Shown here: piece by piece, positions 33,553 to 42,771 of the stretch | Position numbering within the stretch: position 1 is the first letter of the stretch | Layout: each line of letters begins with the position of its first letter | Assembly: GCF_029607905.1 (NCBI RefSeq) | Contig: NZ_JAPHEH010000001.1 | Coordinates: 773,530 to 837,529, forward strand | Source: Thiovibrio frasassiensis | Lineage (GTDB): Bacteria; Desulfobacterota; Desulfobulbia; Desulfobulbales; Desulfurivibrionaceae | DNA length: 64,000 bases | Direction of reading: 5' to 3' | Notes under the pieces: generated by a model | What the model was told of the DNA's origin: nothing | Databases searched by the model: none | Seen by the model: only the letters and a program-made list of their open reading frames with translations | Translations under genes and position numbers: made by a program

Positions 33553-35667
33553 CTACTGTTCCAGCCCGAATTCAAAGGCCATCCCGGTCTTGTTCAGGTG
33601 GCCGAGGATATTCTTGAGTCCTTGCAGGGTATCGACCTGAAAGTTTATCTGCCAGGCAGAGGTCCGCGACGGCTGGCTGGAAAGAAGAGCAATCTCTGTG
33701 ATCTTCATCTCTTCCGGGGCCACGCCCAGCATCATCAGGAGACGGTTGCGGGACGGGGCCTCCAAAACGAGAATGGTCTGCAGCTTGGGCACCACCGTTT
33801 CCTTGAGCCGCCAGCGCACCTCAACCACGTCTTCCCGCTGCACATGGAGAGAGGTGATGGTCCCGCACTCCTTCTGGTGGATGGAGAGCCCGCGCTCGCT
33901 GAGCAGGCCGTACAACCCCTTTTCCGTGGGCACCGGATTGCAGCAGCGGGAAAATTTAATGCAGGCAGGGTCCAGGGTGGCAAGTTCGATACGGTTCAGG
34001 CTGCCGGTGGGAGGCTCCAGGGTTTCTTTCCCGGAATAAAGCCGGACTTTGATTTCGTTGATCAGTTCGCGCAGGCGGAGTCTTCCTTCGCCCAGGCCGA
34101 GAAAGAGCTCCGACAGATCCCTTGCCCCCAGAGGAGCCATGAGGCCGGCCATCCCAGGTTTTTCAAGGATTTCATAGGGCAGGCCGTAGCGTTTGAGTTC
34201 CTGGCGGAGAATGCTCTCGCCGATCATCCGGGCCAAATCCTCACGCCGCTGGCGGAACAGCTTGGAGAGCTCCGCCCGGGCCCGGGGGGTCTGACAGCGC
34301 TGCTGAAGATCCGGCTCGAAACGGACCGGATCCTTCTGGCAGATGATCTCCACCTGATCGCCGTCTTCAAGCAGGGCGTCCGGCTCCACCTGCCGCTTGC
34401 CGATCTTGGCCTTGATGCACCGCTTGCCCACATCGGTGTGCACCTTGAAGGCGAAATCGAGGACGATACTGCGGGCGGGCAACTCAATGGGGTCGCCTTT
34501 GGGGGTATAGGTGTAGATCGCCTTCTTGCCGCTGACCGCGATCATCTCCCGGTAGGAGAGATCCTCGTCCGTTCCGAGAATATCCAGCATCTCCCGCAAT
34601 TCCACCTCAAAGCTGGTCGGCACCGTTTTGTGGGCAAACCATTCCCCCACCAAGCCGGTGCGGGAGGAGTGGGTCATCTCGGTGGTGCGGATCTTGAAGA
34701 GGTAGTTGCGCCCCTTGATGTTGGCGCGGGTATGCAGGCTCTGGTAGCCGGTGGCCTTGGGATTGGCGATGAAATCCCTGATGGTCCTGGGGATGGGCGG
34801 ATAATTTTGGTGGATGACCCCGAGAATCCGGTAGCAGGTTTGCACATCGTTGGTAACGATGATAAATTCCAGGGGGTTGGCGACGGTTTTGTGCAGAACC
34901 TTCTGGGCCGGGTCAAAGTACGCCCAGAGCCCTTTGGGATTGAGGCGGATTTCATGGGTGATCCACACCTCCTTCAGCCGCTCTTCCAGGGTGCGCTTGA
35001 TGGCCTGCACCTCTTCACTGCCCTGCAACCGCTTGATGGCGGCAAGCACCTTCTGGCTCTGCCGGGGAAACTTATACATCAGCGCCAAGGTGTAGAGTTC
35101 GCGCTTGACGGTGTTGAGTCCCATGACCTTGGCCAGGGGCGCATAAATATCCAGGGTTTCCTCGGCGATTTTCTGCCGCTTGCCCTTGGGCATGGAATCC
35201 ATGGTGCGCAGGTTATGCAACCGGTCGGCCAGCTTGATCAAGAGCACCTCAAGATGGGCGGCGGCCCCGGAGAAAAGCTTGCGATGGACCAATTTGTAAA
35301 AGGTCTGCTTGTCTCCGGAGAAGTTGGCGATCTTGGTGCAGGCATCGACAATGATCTCGATATTCTTGCCGAAGATCTCGCCGATCACCTCGCTGGTTAC
35401 CTCGGGCACATCCTCCACCGTGTCGTGGAGCACGGCGGCGGCCAGCAACTCCGGATCGCGGATGTCCAGCTCCTCCACCAGGATCTTCGCCACCTGGAGG
35501 GGATGGCTGACATAGACCTCGCCGGACTTGCGCCGCTGGTCCTGATGGGCGGAAACCGCAAAGGAGAGCGCCTCCCAGAAGATTTTTGCCGGACCTTCCT
35601 GACCGCCGAGAATCTCCTCCATGCGCTCACAGTACGCGGCTATGTTAAATTTTTTGCTGGCTGCCAT
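33553..35667 (-). CDS. RelA/SpoT homolog, hydrolase intact, synthetase degenerate
   Basis: The 704-residue protein has the full long-RSH layout: HD hydrolase, synthetase-like, TGS, helical, CC and ACT. Hydrolase residues are present (VSHPLQVAKIL, AAVLHDTVEDV, IKLADRLHNLRTM). In the synthetase region DFIANPKATGYQSLHT is retained. However, the R-x-K-x-x-Y-S loop, the Asp and Arg of the D-x-x-A-x-R strand (here PLEFIIV) and the catalytic Glu strand (here LFKIRT) are lost. The TGS (IYTYTPKGDPIELP) and conserved cysteine (KFSRCCNPVP) blocks follow. It should therefore degrade, not make, (p)ppGpp. It is divergent from the RNase R gene. Confidence 0.9.
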   Translation of the reverse strand: MAASKKFNIAAYCERMEEILGGQEGPAKIFWEALSFAVSAHQDQRRKSGEVYVSHPLQVAKILVEELDIRDPELLAAAVLHDTVEDVPEVTSEVIGEIFGKNIEIIVDACTKIANFSGDKQTFYKLVHRKLFSGAAAHLEVLLIKLADRLHNLRTMDSMPKGKRQKIAEETLDIYAPLAKVMGLNTVKRELYTLALMYKFPRQSQKVLAAIKRLQGSEEVQAIKRTLEERLKEVWITHEIRLNPKGLWAYFDPAQKVLHKTVANPLEFIIVTNDVQTCYRILGVIHQNYPPIPRTIRDFIANPKATGYQSLHTRANIKGRNYLFKIRTTEMTHSSRTGLVGEWFAHKTVPTSFEVELREMLDILGTDEDLSYREMIAVSGKKAIYTYTPKGDPIELPARSIVLDFAFKVHTDVGKRCIKAKIGKRQVEPDALLEDGDQVEIICQKDPVRFEPDLQQRCQTPRARAELSKLFRQRREDLARMIGESILRQELKRYGLPYEILEKPGMAGLMAPLGARDLSELFLGLGEGRLRLRELINEIKVRLYSGKETLEPPTGSLNRIELATLDPACIKFSRCCNPVPTEKGLYGLLSERGLSIHQKECGTITSLHVQREDVVEVRWRLKETVVPKLQTILVLEAPSRNRLLMMLGVAPEEMKITEIALLSSQPSRTSAWQINFQVDTLQGLKNILGHLNKTGMAFEFGLEQ

Positions 35668-35833
35668 GTGTGGTCGCTGTCTTTCTTATCCGGTCATGGG
35701 TAATATGGATGATCTGTCCCTGCAAATAAGCTATAATCACAGTTGTCAGGTTATTTTATAAGGGTATTTTGTTCTCCGCCCTTGTGCAATGATTTTTCAT
35801 TTCTTCAAAAAAATAGCCGGGAGAGGTAAGCCT

Positions 35834-38161
35834 GTGACACAGAGAAGAAAAGTTTTCCGCAGCAAACAGGGGCGGCCGGGAAAACGGCAGCGCGAAGGCA
35901 CTAGAGTGCCGCGTCACCAGCAGGAAGCCCGCTTTGAAGGGGAGATCCTGGGCAAGCTTTTCACTGCGGAGATGCCGCTTTCAGGCCAAGACCTCTTTGC
36001 CGCCCTGGGCTTGAGCAAGAGCCACCGCCAGGAGGTGTTGGGGGTGCTGGAGGATCTCTGTCGCCGCAAGGTTCTTTCCTGTAAACGGGACACCTTTGCC
36101 CTGCGCAAAAGCGCGGAGCTTTTTGGAGGTCAGATCAGCGTCAACCCCAAGGGCTACGGTTTTGTTTCCCCCGCCGAGGCGCCCCCGGAACTGGAGATCG
36201 ACCAAGACGTCTTTATCCCTCCCGGCATGCTGGGCGGCGCGGCCCACAGCGACAAGGTCCTGGTCCAGTTGATGAGCCGCCGCCAGGGCCGTTACGAGGG
36301 CCGGGTGATCGCGGTCTTGAACCGGGCCACCAGCCGGCTGGTCGGGGTCTACATGGCCGGCGGCGTTACCGGGCTGGTGATCCCGGAGGACAGTCGCTTC
36401 CCCTACAATCTGGTCATCCGCAAGGAGGATAGCCGGGGGGCCAAAAACGGCGATGCGGTCTTGGCCGAGGTGACCTCCTTTGCCGCCGGGCAGCGCAACC
36501 TGGACGGCATCATCCTCGAGGTCCTGGGCAATCCTAAGGATATCCAGGTCCAGACCGAAATGGTCATCCGCAAGTTTGATCTGCCCCATGCCTTCAGCGC
36601 AGAGGTGACCGGACAGGTCGAGAGTCTTGATCCGGAGGTGAAGATGACCGCCTCCCGCACCGATCTGCGCGGGGTGGTCCATGTGACCATCGACGGAGAA
36701 ACGGCCCGGGACTTTGACGACGCCGTGGCCATCGAGTCCCTGAAAAACGGCTACCGACTCTATGTCTCCATCGCCGATGTCAGCCATTATGTCCGGCCGC
36801 ATACCCCGGTGGATGTCGAGGCATACCAGCGCGGCACCAGCGTCTATTTTCCCACCCGGGTCATCCCCATGCTGCCGGAACGGTTGTCCAACAACCTCTG
36901 TAGCCTGGTGCCCAACGAAGACCGCTACACCTTCACCGCAGTGCTTGATTTTGACGCGCACGGCAAGCGGCTGGGAAAACGGTTCATGAAGAGTATCATC
37001 CGCAGTCGGCATCGTCTCACCTACACCACGGTCAAACAGGTGCTGACGGATCGCGACCCCGCTGTCCTGAACCAGTACGCCGATATCATCCCGGCTCTGG
37101 AGATGATGGGGTGCCTGGCTTTGGAATTGGAAAAGCGACGGATCAAGCGGGGAAGCATCGGCTTTGAGCTACCGGAGCCCTTGGCGGTACTGGGCGAAGA
37201 CAACACCGTGCAGACCATCAAGCGGAGCGAGCGCAATCAGGCCCACAAGCTCATCGAAGAGTTCATGCTCGCCGCCAACGAGGCGGTGGCCGAGACCCAG
37301 ACCGAAGGCAAGATCGACTCCCTCTACCGGATCCACGAACCACCCGACCCGATCAAGGTGGCCGAATTCACCGAGTTTGCCCAAAGCATGGGCTTGAATG
37401 TGGATGAAGGCGACGGCTCGCCCAAGTGGTTCGGCCAGGTACTGGCCATGGCCGCCGGCACCCCGCAGGAATACATCATCAGCAATCTCCTGCTCCGCAC
37501 CATGCAGCAGGCCCGTTACTCCCCGCAAAACCTCGGCCATTTCGGGTTGGCCGCCACCAACTACACCCATTTCACCTCACCCATCCGCAGATATCCGGAT
37601 CTCATGGTCCATAGGGCGCTGGCGGCAAGCCTGCAGAAGAAGGGGGGGGGAAAACCCGGCCCCGAGACGGTGTCCACCGAAGAGGCCGGCGGATTTCTTT
37701 CCAAACGGGAACGGATAGCGGTGGAGGCGGACCGGGAGATGATGGAACGGCTCCAAGTTCACTTCATGGCCGACAAGATCGACGAGACCTTTGAGGCCAT
37801 TATTTCCGGGGTCACCGCCTTCGGCTTGTTCGTTGAGCTGACCGAGGTCTTTGTCAACGGCGCCGTGCCCATCACCGAGATGCGCGACGATTATTACGAA
37901 TTGGAGGAGGGCCGTCACCGGCTCATCGGCCAGAGAAGCAAAACCGTCTTCCAGATCGGCGATCTGGTGCGGGTGCGGCTTACCAGCGTGGAAATCCCAC
38001 GGCGCAGGATCAATTTCAGCGTGGAGGAAAAGCTGGCCCGCGCCACGGACCTGATCCCGCCTGCCCCACGCAAGCGCAAAGCGAGCGAGAATAAAGGCGA
38101 GGGTAAGGGGAGAAAAAAACCCGTTGCCCAACCAAGAAAGCGTGCCGTTCACAGCAAATGA
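35834..38161 (+). CDS. rnr: Ribonuclease R
   Basis: The 775-residue exoribonuclease has an N-terminal helix-turn-helix-like segment, cold-shock domains (VNPKGYGFVSPAEAP) and the RNB catalytic domain. Its acidic residues are in TIDGETARDFDDAVAIE and VSIADVSHYVRP, and the late motif is HFTSPIRRYPDLMVHRAL. A C-terminal S1 domain (ISGVTAFGLFVELTEVFVNG) and a basic tail end the protein. It degrades structured RNA 3' to 5'. I chose the GTG at 35834 because GGGAGAGG lies just upstream; the ATG at 35789 has no ribosome site. Its stop overlaps the trmJ start (ATGA). Confidence 0.95.
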   Translation: MTQRRKVFRSKQGRPGKRQREGTRVPRHQQEARFEGEILGKLFTAEMPLSGQDLFAALGLSKSHRQEVLGVLEDLCRRKVLSCKRDTFALRKSAELFGGQISVNPKGYGFVSPAEAPPELEIDQDVFIPPGMLGGAAHSDKVLVQLMSRRQGRYEGRVIAVLNRATSRLVGVYMAGGVTGLVIPEDSRFPYNLVIRKEDSRGAKNGDAVLAEVTSFAAGQRNLDGIILEVLGNPKDIQVQTEMVIRKFDLPHAFSAEVTGQVESLDPEVKMTASRTDLRGVVHVTIDGETARDFDDAVAIESLKNGYRLYVSIADVSHYVRPHTPVDVEAYQRGTSVYFPTRVIPMLPERLSNNLCSLVPNEDRYTFTAVLDFDAHGKRLGKRFMKSIIRSRHRLTYTTVKQVLTDRDPAVLNQYADIIPALEMMGCLALELEKRRIKRGSIGFELPEPLAVLGEDNTVQTIKRSERNQAHKLIEEFMLAANEAVAETQTEGKIDSLYRIHEPPDPIKVAEFTEFAQSMGLNVDEGDGSPKWFGQVLAMAAGTPQEYIISNLLLRTMQQARYSPQNLGHFGLAATNYTHFTSPIRRYPDLMVHRALAASLQKKGGGKPGPETVSTEEAGGFLSKRERIAVEADREMMERLQVHFMADKIDETFEAIISGVTAFGLFVELTEVFVNGAVPITEMRDDYYELEEGRHRLIGQRSKTVFQIGDLVRVRLTSVEIPRRRINFSVEEKLARATDLIPPAPRKRKASENKGEGKGRKKPVAQPRKRAVHSK

Positions 38162-38997
38162 GCGAGGCGATCCAGGATACGGTGCGGGAGCTGATGGGGC
38201 AGGTGGCCATCGTCCTGGTCTCCCCCAAGTTTGCCGAAAATATCGGCTCGGCGGCGAGAACCGCGGCAAACATGGGGATTGGCCAACTCATTGTGGTCTG
38301 CCGGGACATGCCCGACCGCGAGAGGATGCTCAGGCTCGCCACCGCCAAGGCGGCCCATCTCATCGACAATCTGCAACACCAGCAGGAGTTGGATGAGGCC
38401 CTGGCCCCCTTCGGCTGGGTGCTGGGCACCTCCGCCCGCCAGGGCAAAAAGCGAAGCACGGTCAACAGCCCCAGGCAGCTCATGAACGAGGTTCTGCCCC
38501 AGCTCAAAAACAACCGGGTCGCCCTGCTCTTCGGCCCGGAAAACCGGGGGTTGGCCAACGAAGAACTTCGCTACTGCAACCAGATCACCACCATCCCAAC
38601 CCTGGATTTCTCCTCCCTCAACCTGGCCCAGGCCGTAGCCATTCTCTGCCATGAGCTCCATTACAGCGTGCTCGAAGCGGCGAGCCGAAACGGTTTGCCC
38701 AAGGCGGCAGCCAAACAGGGGGACAAGCGGGAGCTGGAGGCCATGTTCGGACACGTGGAAGAGGCGCTTACGAGCAGCGGTTTTTTGCAAGAAGGGGAGG
38801 ATGACTACTGGATGAAGAGCATCCGCCAATTTCTGGGACGGATCGGGCTCAAAGCAAAGGAGATCAAGATCATTCGGGGTGTTTGCCAGCAGCTCATCCG
38901 GCGGGAGAGCCAGCCCCGCCAAGAACGAACCCCAGCGGAAAGGAAGGGGACCAGCACCGGAGGGACACCCCCCCTGACGCCTGAAGAATCCCCCTAA
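38158..38997 (+). CDS. trmJ: tRNA 2'-O-methyltransferase TrmJ
   Basis: The 279-residue SPOUT methyltransferase shows the three TrmH/TrmJ motifs: ENIGSAARTAANMG, LLFGPENRGLANEEL and SSLNLAQAVAIL. A C-terminal extension typical of TrmJ follows, ending in a proline/threonine-rich tail. TrmJ methylates the ribose of residue 32 in several tRNAs using SAM. The ATG overlaps the RNase R stop by four bases, so both RNA enzymes are translated together. Its stop interleaves with the stop of the convergent corA gene, a four-base overlap. Confidence 0.93.
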   Translation: MSEAIQDTVRELMGQVAIVLVSPKFAENIGSAARTAANMGIGQLIVVCRDMPDRERMLRLATAKAAHLIDNLQHQQELDEALAPFGWVLGTSARQGKKRSTVNSPRQLMNEVLPQLKNNRVALLFGPENRGLANEELRYCNQITTIPTLDFSSLNLAQAVAILCHELHYSVLEAASRNGLPKAAAKQGDKRELEAMFGHVEEALTSSGFLQEGEDDYWMKSIRQFLGRIGLKAKEIKIIRGVCQQLIRRESQPRQERTPAERKGTSTGGTPPLTPEESP

Positions 38998-39950
38998 AAC
39001 ATCCGTTTTCGCCAGAGCACAAAACCCGCCAAGCCGGTGAGTACGATGGAGATCCCGAGGACGACCCAGAAGCCCATCTGCTGATCCAGGAAGGGCACCC
39101 CCACATTCATCCCCCAGAAGCTGGAGATCATGGTCGGAGTGGAAATCAGGATGGTGATGGAGGCGAGCAGCTTCATCACCTGGTTGAGATTATTGGAAAT
39201 GACCGAGGTGAAGGCATCCATCATGCCGCTCAATATATCGGAATACATCTGGACCATCTCCAGGGCCTGACGGTTTTCGATGATGGCATCCTCGAGAATA
39301 TCCTCATCCTCTTCGTACTGCGGCAACAAGTGCTGCAGGGCGCTGTTCTTCCTGAGTCGCATCAGCCGCTCCAGAACCAGACCGTTGGAACGTAAGGCAA
39401 CCGTAAAATAGGTGAGGCCTTTTTCCATGTCGAACAGCCGGAACACCTCGGCATTATTCATCGATTTCCGCAGATGGCGCTCGATTTCATCGGTCTGCCG
39501 GTTGATCTGATGGATGAAGCGCAGATAGACCTTGGCGGTCTTGTAGAGAATCTGAAAGAGGAAGCGGGTGCGCTTGCCGGTGTTGTAATAGGCCGGTGCC
39601 CCGGGGCCAACGATATTGCCGGGCAGGATCTCGGTTTCTTCCAGGGAGACGGTAATGACCTGGTCCGGGGTCAGGATGATGCCCAACGGCAGGGTGTCGT
39701 ACATGTCCGGCCCGCGCAGCATCGGGAAGTTGGTGAGCACCAGCATGCAGTTATCTTCGATTTCGATACGGGAGCGTTCTTCCGAGTCCAGTGCGGCACG
39801 GAGCAGGTCCTCCGGCACCTTGGTCGCCTCGGAAACCGTACGAATTTCATCCGGAGTCGGGTTGACCATCCGGATCCAGGATCTTGGCACCGGCCCACTG
39901 TCTGTGACGATCTGCAGCTGATGGTCAAAGCGCTTGTACACGGTAAGCAT
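38994..39950 (-). CDS. corA: CorA-family divalent cation channel
   Basis: The 318-residue protein has a long cytoplasmic domain, a stalk helix and two C-terminal membrane helices. The ion-selectivity motif GMN is in FWGMNVGVPFLDQQMGFW, right after the first helix. CorA forms pentameric channels for Mg2+ (also Co2+ or Ni2+). The length fits the family. It converges on trmJ and is alone on its strand here. The 253 bases upstream, before the glycosylase gene, hold no gene I can support. Confidence 0.93.
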   Translation of the reverse strand: MLTVYKRFDHQLQIVTDSGPVPRSWIRMVNPTPDEIRTVSEATKVPEDLLRAALDSEERSRIEIEDNCMLVLTNFPMLRGPDMYDTLPLGIILTPDQVITVSLEETEILPGNIVGPGAPAYYNTGKRTRFLFQILYKTAKVYLRFIHQINRQTDEIERHLRKSMNNAEVFRLFDMEKGLTYFTVALRSNGLVLERLMRLRKNSALQHLLPQYEEDEDILEDAIIENRQALEMVQMYSDILSGMMDAFTSVISNNLNQVMKLLASITILISTPTMISSFWGMNVGVPFLDQQMGFWVVLGISIVLTGLAGFVLWRKRMF

Positions 39951-40203
39951 GTCAGTACGCCTCCTGTCCGGGACGGAATTGGCCCGGTCCGCGCCTCATT
40001 ATTGAGGGACAGCCCAAGCCAGCTCCGGAAACATAACACTCATTGGGCGGGGTTGAAAAGAGAGGATAGGGGAAGGTGAGAAGAAAATCAAGGGTACGCA
40101 CCGCCCCAAGACAATTCAATCCTGCAAGAGCTCTTTACTTGGTTTTAGAAAGCCGTGTCAATCGAAAACAGAGCGCGCGGAGGGAATGGCAGAAGCCAGA
40201 GGA

Positions 40204-40839
40204 CTAGAACCCCTGCAGGGGACAACTATCACAGAGGGGGTTTGATTTCTTGCAATATTCCTTGGCGAGACGGACCAAGAGGGCATGGTACTCGTTAAAG
40301 AGCTGGGCCTCGGCGGGCAGCTTGCTCAGGAAGAGATCCTGAATCTCTTCATAGCCGGCGTCTTCCGCAATGAGGTCATGCCGGAGCAGGATGCGGTAGG
40401 TGTAGGCATCCACCACGAACACCGGTTTGGCCGCAGCATAGAGGGTGATGGAATCGGCGGTTTCCGGGCCGATGCCCTTGATGGCCAAAAGCTTTTCCCG
40501 AAGGGTCTGGGTCTCCTGCGCGAAAAATTCCTCAAGACTTCCGCTGTCTTCCCGGATGGCGGCAAAGAGACCCTTGATCCGTTTGGCCTTCTGATTGTAA
40601 TACCCGGAAGGCCGGATCTTTTCGGCAAGCGCCTCGAGCGGCAAGGCATCCAGGGCTGCAAAGGAGAGCAACCCCTCCCGGCGCAACCCCTCGATGACCA
40701 TGCTCACATTGCGCCAGCTGGTATTCTGGGTCAGAACCGCCCCCAGCATGATCTCGAAGGGGGTTTCGCCGGGCCACCAGTGCTGGGCGCCAAAATGGTC
40801 GAAAAGACGGGTATGGATTTCCTCGATCCGGTTACTCAC
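40204..40839 (-). CDS. MagIII-like helix-hairpin-helix DNA glycosylase
   Basis: The 211-residue protein belongs to the endonuclease III superfamily. PFEIMLGAVLTQNTSWRNV is the start of the fold, the hairpin is LLAIKGIGPETADSITLYA, and the catalytic Asp lies in VFVVDAYTYRIL. The lysine that gives lyase activity in Nth is Glu here, as in monofunctional 3-methyladenine glycosylases of the MagIII type. The C-terminal cluster has only three cysteines (YCKKSNPLCDSCPLQGF) because the chain ends before the fourth. The GTG at 40839 has AGGGGTG upstream; the open frame beyond it to 41643 is antisense to other genes. Confidence 0.88.
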   Translation of the reverse strand: MSNRIEEIHTRLFDHFGAQHWWPGETPFEIMLGAVLTQNTSWRNVSMVIEGLRREGLLSFAALDALPLEALAEKIRPSGYYNQKAKRIKGLFAAIREDSGSLEEFFAQETQTLREKLLAIKGIGPETADSITLYAAAKPVFVVDAYTYRILLRHDLIAEDAGYEEIQDLFLSKLPAEAQLFNEYHALLVRLAKEYCKKSNPLCDSCPLQGF

Positions 40840-40859
40840 GGTTGTTGCACCCCTAAAAA

Positions 40860-41192
40860 TCAGTCGGAGCGCATGAAGAGGAAATAGATGGCAATGGCGA
40901 TGGCCCCGATGAAGACCCCGGCCACGGGCAGCACCTTGTCCAGCTGAAGCTTGTCGCCCACCACCAGATTCTCCATGTAGCGGCTGCCGCTGAAGAGCCA
41001 GAGGCCGAAGCCCAACCCGGTCATAACCAGGGTGTTCATCGCCTGTTTGTAGAGGTTGTAACAGATAAAAGCGATGAGGGGGACCAGGAACCAGGTGTTG
41101 CTGAAAAGACCCTTGACATCCACCTCGTGCAGCTGTTGCGGGATATTGGTGCTGTTGACAAAATCGACAATCTGCCCCAGGAATTCGGTCAT
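40860..41192 (-). CDS. Small uncharacterised membrane protein
   Basis: The 110-residue protein has three predicted membrane helices (FLVPLIAFICYNLYKQAMNTLVM, TGLGFGLWLFSG and VLPVAGVFIGAIAIAIYFLFM) and a short polar N-terminus. No family is recognised. GGAGG lies ten bases before the ATG. It is between thiC and the glycosylase gene on the same strand with gaps of only 20-26 bases, so it is co-transcribed. That gives no clear hint of function. Confidence 0.75.
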   Translation of the reverse strand: MTEFLGQIVDFVNSTNIPQQLHEVDVKGLFSNTWFLVPLIAFICYNLYKQAMNTLVMTGLGFGLWLFSGSRYMENLVVGDKLQLDKVLPVAGVFIGAIAIAIYFLFMRSD

Positions 41193-41218
41193 GGCGGTAC
41201 GTCCTCCTTCTCTGCTGA

Positions 41219-42520
41219 TTATTTCTGCAGTCGATCCGGCGCGGTGGCCTGCTTGTACACCTTGATGGCGCAGTATGAGCCGCACATGCTGCAAGCGTCA
41301 CCCTTGTAGGAACTCCCCTCCTCCCGGAAACGCCGGGCCTTTTCCGGATCGATGGAAAGATCGATCTGGCCTTTCCAATCCAGATTGTTGCGGCACTTGG
41401 CCATGGCGATATCCTTCTCGATGGCGCCGGGCAGCCCCTTGGCGATATCGGCGGCATGTGCGGCAATGCGGGAGGCCATGACCCCCTCGTGCACATCCTC
41501 GGCGCTGGGCAGCTTAAGATGCTCGGCCGGGGTGACATAGCAGAGAAAGTCGGCGCCAGCCGCCCCGGCAATGGCGCCGCCGATGGCGCCGGTGATATGG
41601 TCGTAGCCCGGAGCAATATCCGTAACCAGAGGACCCAACACATAAAAAGGCGCCCCGTGGCAGAGCTGTTTCTGGAGGAGGATATTGGCCTGAATCTGGT
41701 TTAAGGGCATATGGCCCGGCCCTTCAACCATCACCTGCACCCCGGCCTCCCAAGCACGCTGGGTCAGTTCACCGAGATGGATCAGCTCCTGGATCTGGCC
41801 CCGGTCGGTGGCGTCCGCCAGGCAACCGGGACGGATGCCGTCGCCCAGGCTCAGGGTGACCTCGTGCTCCTTGAGGAGAGCCAGCAGCTCGTCAAAATGT
41901 TCGTACATGGGGTTTTCTTTGTTGTTGAAGCTCATCCACTCGATGGTAAAGGAGCCGCCCCGGCTGACCACGCCCATGAGCCGCTTGTGGTTGCGGACCC
42001 GGTCCATGGTGGAGCGGGTGATGCCGGAATGGATGGTCATGAAATCGACCCCGTCCTTGGCCTGCTGCTCAATGCCCTTGAACATCTGGGCAACGGTGAC
42101 CTCACCGATCTTCTTCTTCTGCTTCTCCACCACCTCGGCAATGGACTGATAAATGGGCACGGTACCCAAGGGAATGGGACAGCTCTTCAGGATCTCCTGC
42201 CGGATGGCGTCCAACTCGCCGCCCATGGAAAGGTCCATCACCGTGTCGGCTCCGGCCTTGAGGCAGACGCAGAGCTTCTGCAGCTCCTGACTCACCTCGG
42301 GATAATCCTTGGAAGAGCCGATATTGGCGTTGACCTTGGTGGACAAACCCTTGCCCACCGCCATGATCCGGTCAAACTGGTGGTTCTTGTTCTTGGGGAT
42401 GCAGATCGTCCCCGCGGCCACCCCCTGCATCAGGGCCTGAACCGTAACATTCTCGTTGGCGGCACAATTTTCAAAAAGAGGGGTAACCGTGCCCCTGATC
42501 GCATCTTCTCGAATACTCAT
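41219..42520 (-). CDS. thiC: Phosphomethylpyrimidine synthase ThiC
   Basis: The 433-residue radical SAM enzyme converts aminoimidazole ribotide to the HMP-P pyrimidine of thiamine. Recognisable blocks are KVNANIGSSKDYPEVSQELQ, DTVMDLSMGGELDAIRQEIL, MVEGPGHMPLNQIQANI and the C-terminal cluster CSMCGSYCAIKVYK, which binds the 4Fe-4S cluster. The length is that of the short ThiC type found in anaerobes, without the N-terminal extension of plant and gamma-proteobacterial forms. A GTG directly before the ATG is an alternative start. I did not find a TPP riboswitch in the 250 bases upstream. Confidence 0.96.
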   Translation of the reverse strand: MSIREDAIRGTVTPLFENCAANENVTVQALMQGVAAGTICIPKNKNHQFDRIMAVGKGLSTKVNANIGSSKDYPEVSQELQKLCVCLKAGADTVMDLSMGGELDAIRQEILKSCPIPLGTVPIYQSIAEVVEKQKKKIGEVTVAQMFKGIEQQAKDGVDFMTIHSGITRSTMDRVRNHKRLMGVVSRGGSFTIEWMSFNNKENPMYEHFDELLALLKEHEVTLSLGDGIRPGCLADATDRGQIQELIHLGELTQRAWEAGVQVMVEGPGHMPLNQIQANILLQKQLCHGAPFYVLGPLVTDIAPGYDHITGAIGGAIAGAAGADFLCYVTPAEHLKLPSAEDVHEGVMASRIAAHAADIAKGLPGAIEKDIAMAKCRNNLDWKGQIDLSIDPEKARRFREEGSSYKGDACSMCGSYCAIKVYKQATAPDRLQK

Positions 42521-42771
42521 CACAGATTCTCCGATAACCGGCGGCTGGGCCGCAGGGTGTTATTAACAGTAAGCCGTGATGGCCAGACAGGGTCGTCATC
42601 TGGATGGCCACCAAACGGAATAAAGAGCCGGCGCAATGTTAACGGCGACAAAAAGGTCACACAAACACAGCGTAACGACTCCTACAATTAAAGGAAATTC
42701 AAGACGCAAAAACATACCAGCGCCCCTTGGAGAATGCAATGTAAATGTATGGGAAAGGGGGGAGCAAAAAC

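Noticed and set aside
40840-41643. Upstream extension of the glycosylase frame
   Set aside because: The added sequence is antisense-like, overlaps the small membrane protein and thiC on the same strand in another frame, and ends before a normal GTG start with a good ribosome site.
42521-42771. TPP riboswitch upstream of thiC
   Set aside because: I looked for the CTGAGA and CTGATCTGGATAAT-type conserved blocks on the thiC strand and did not find them.
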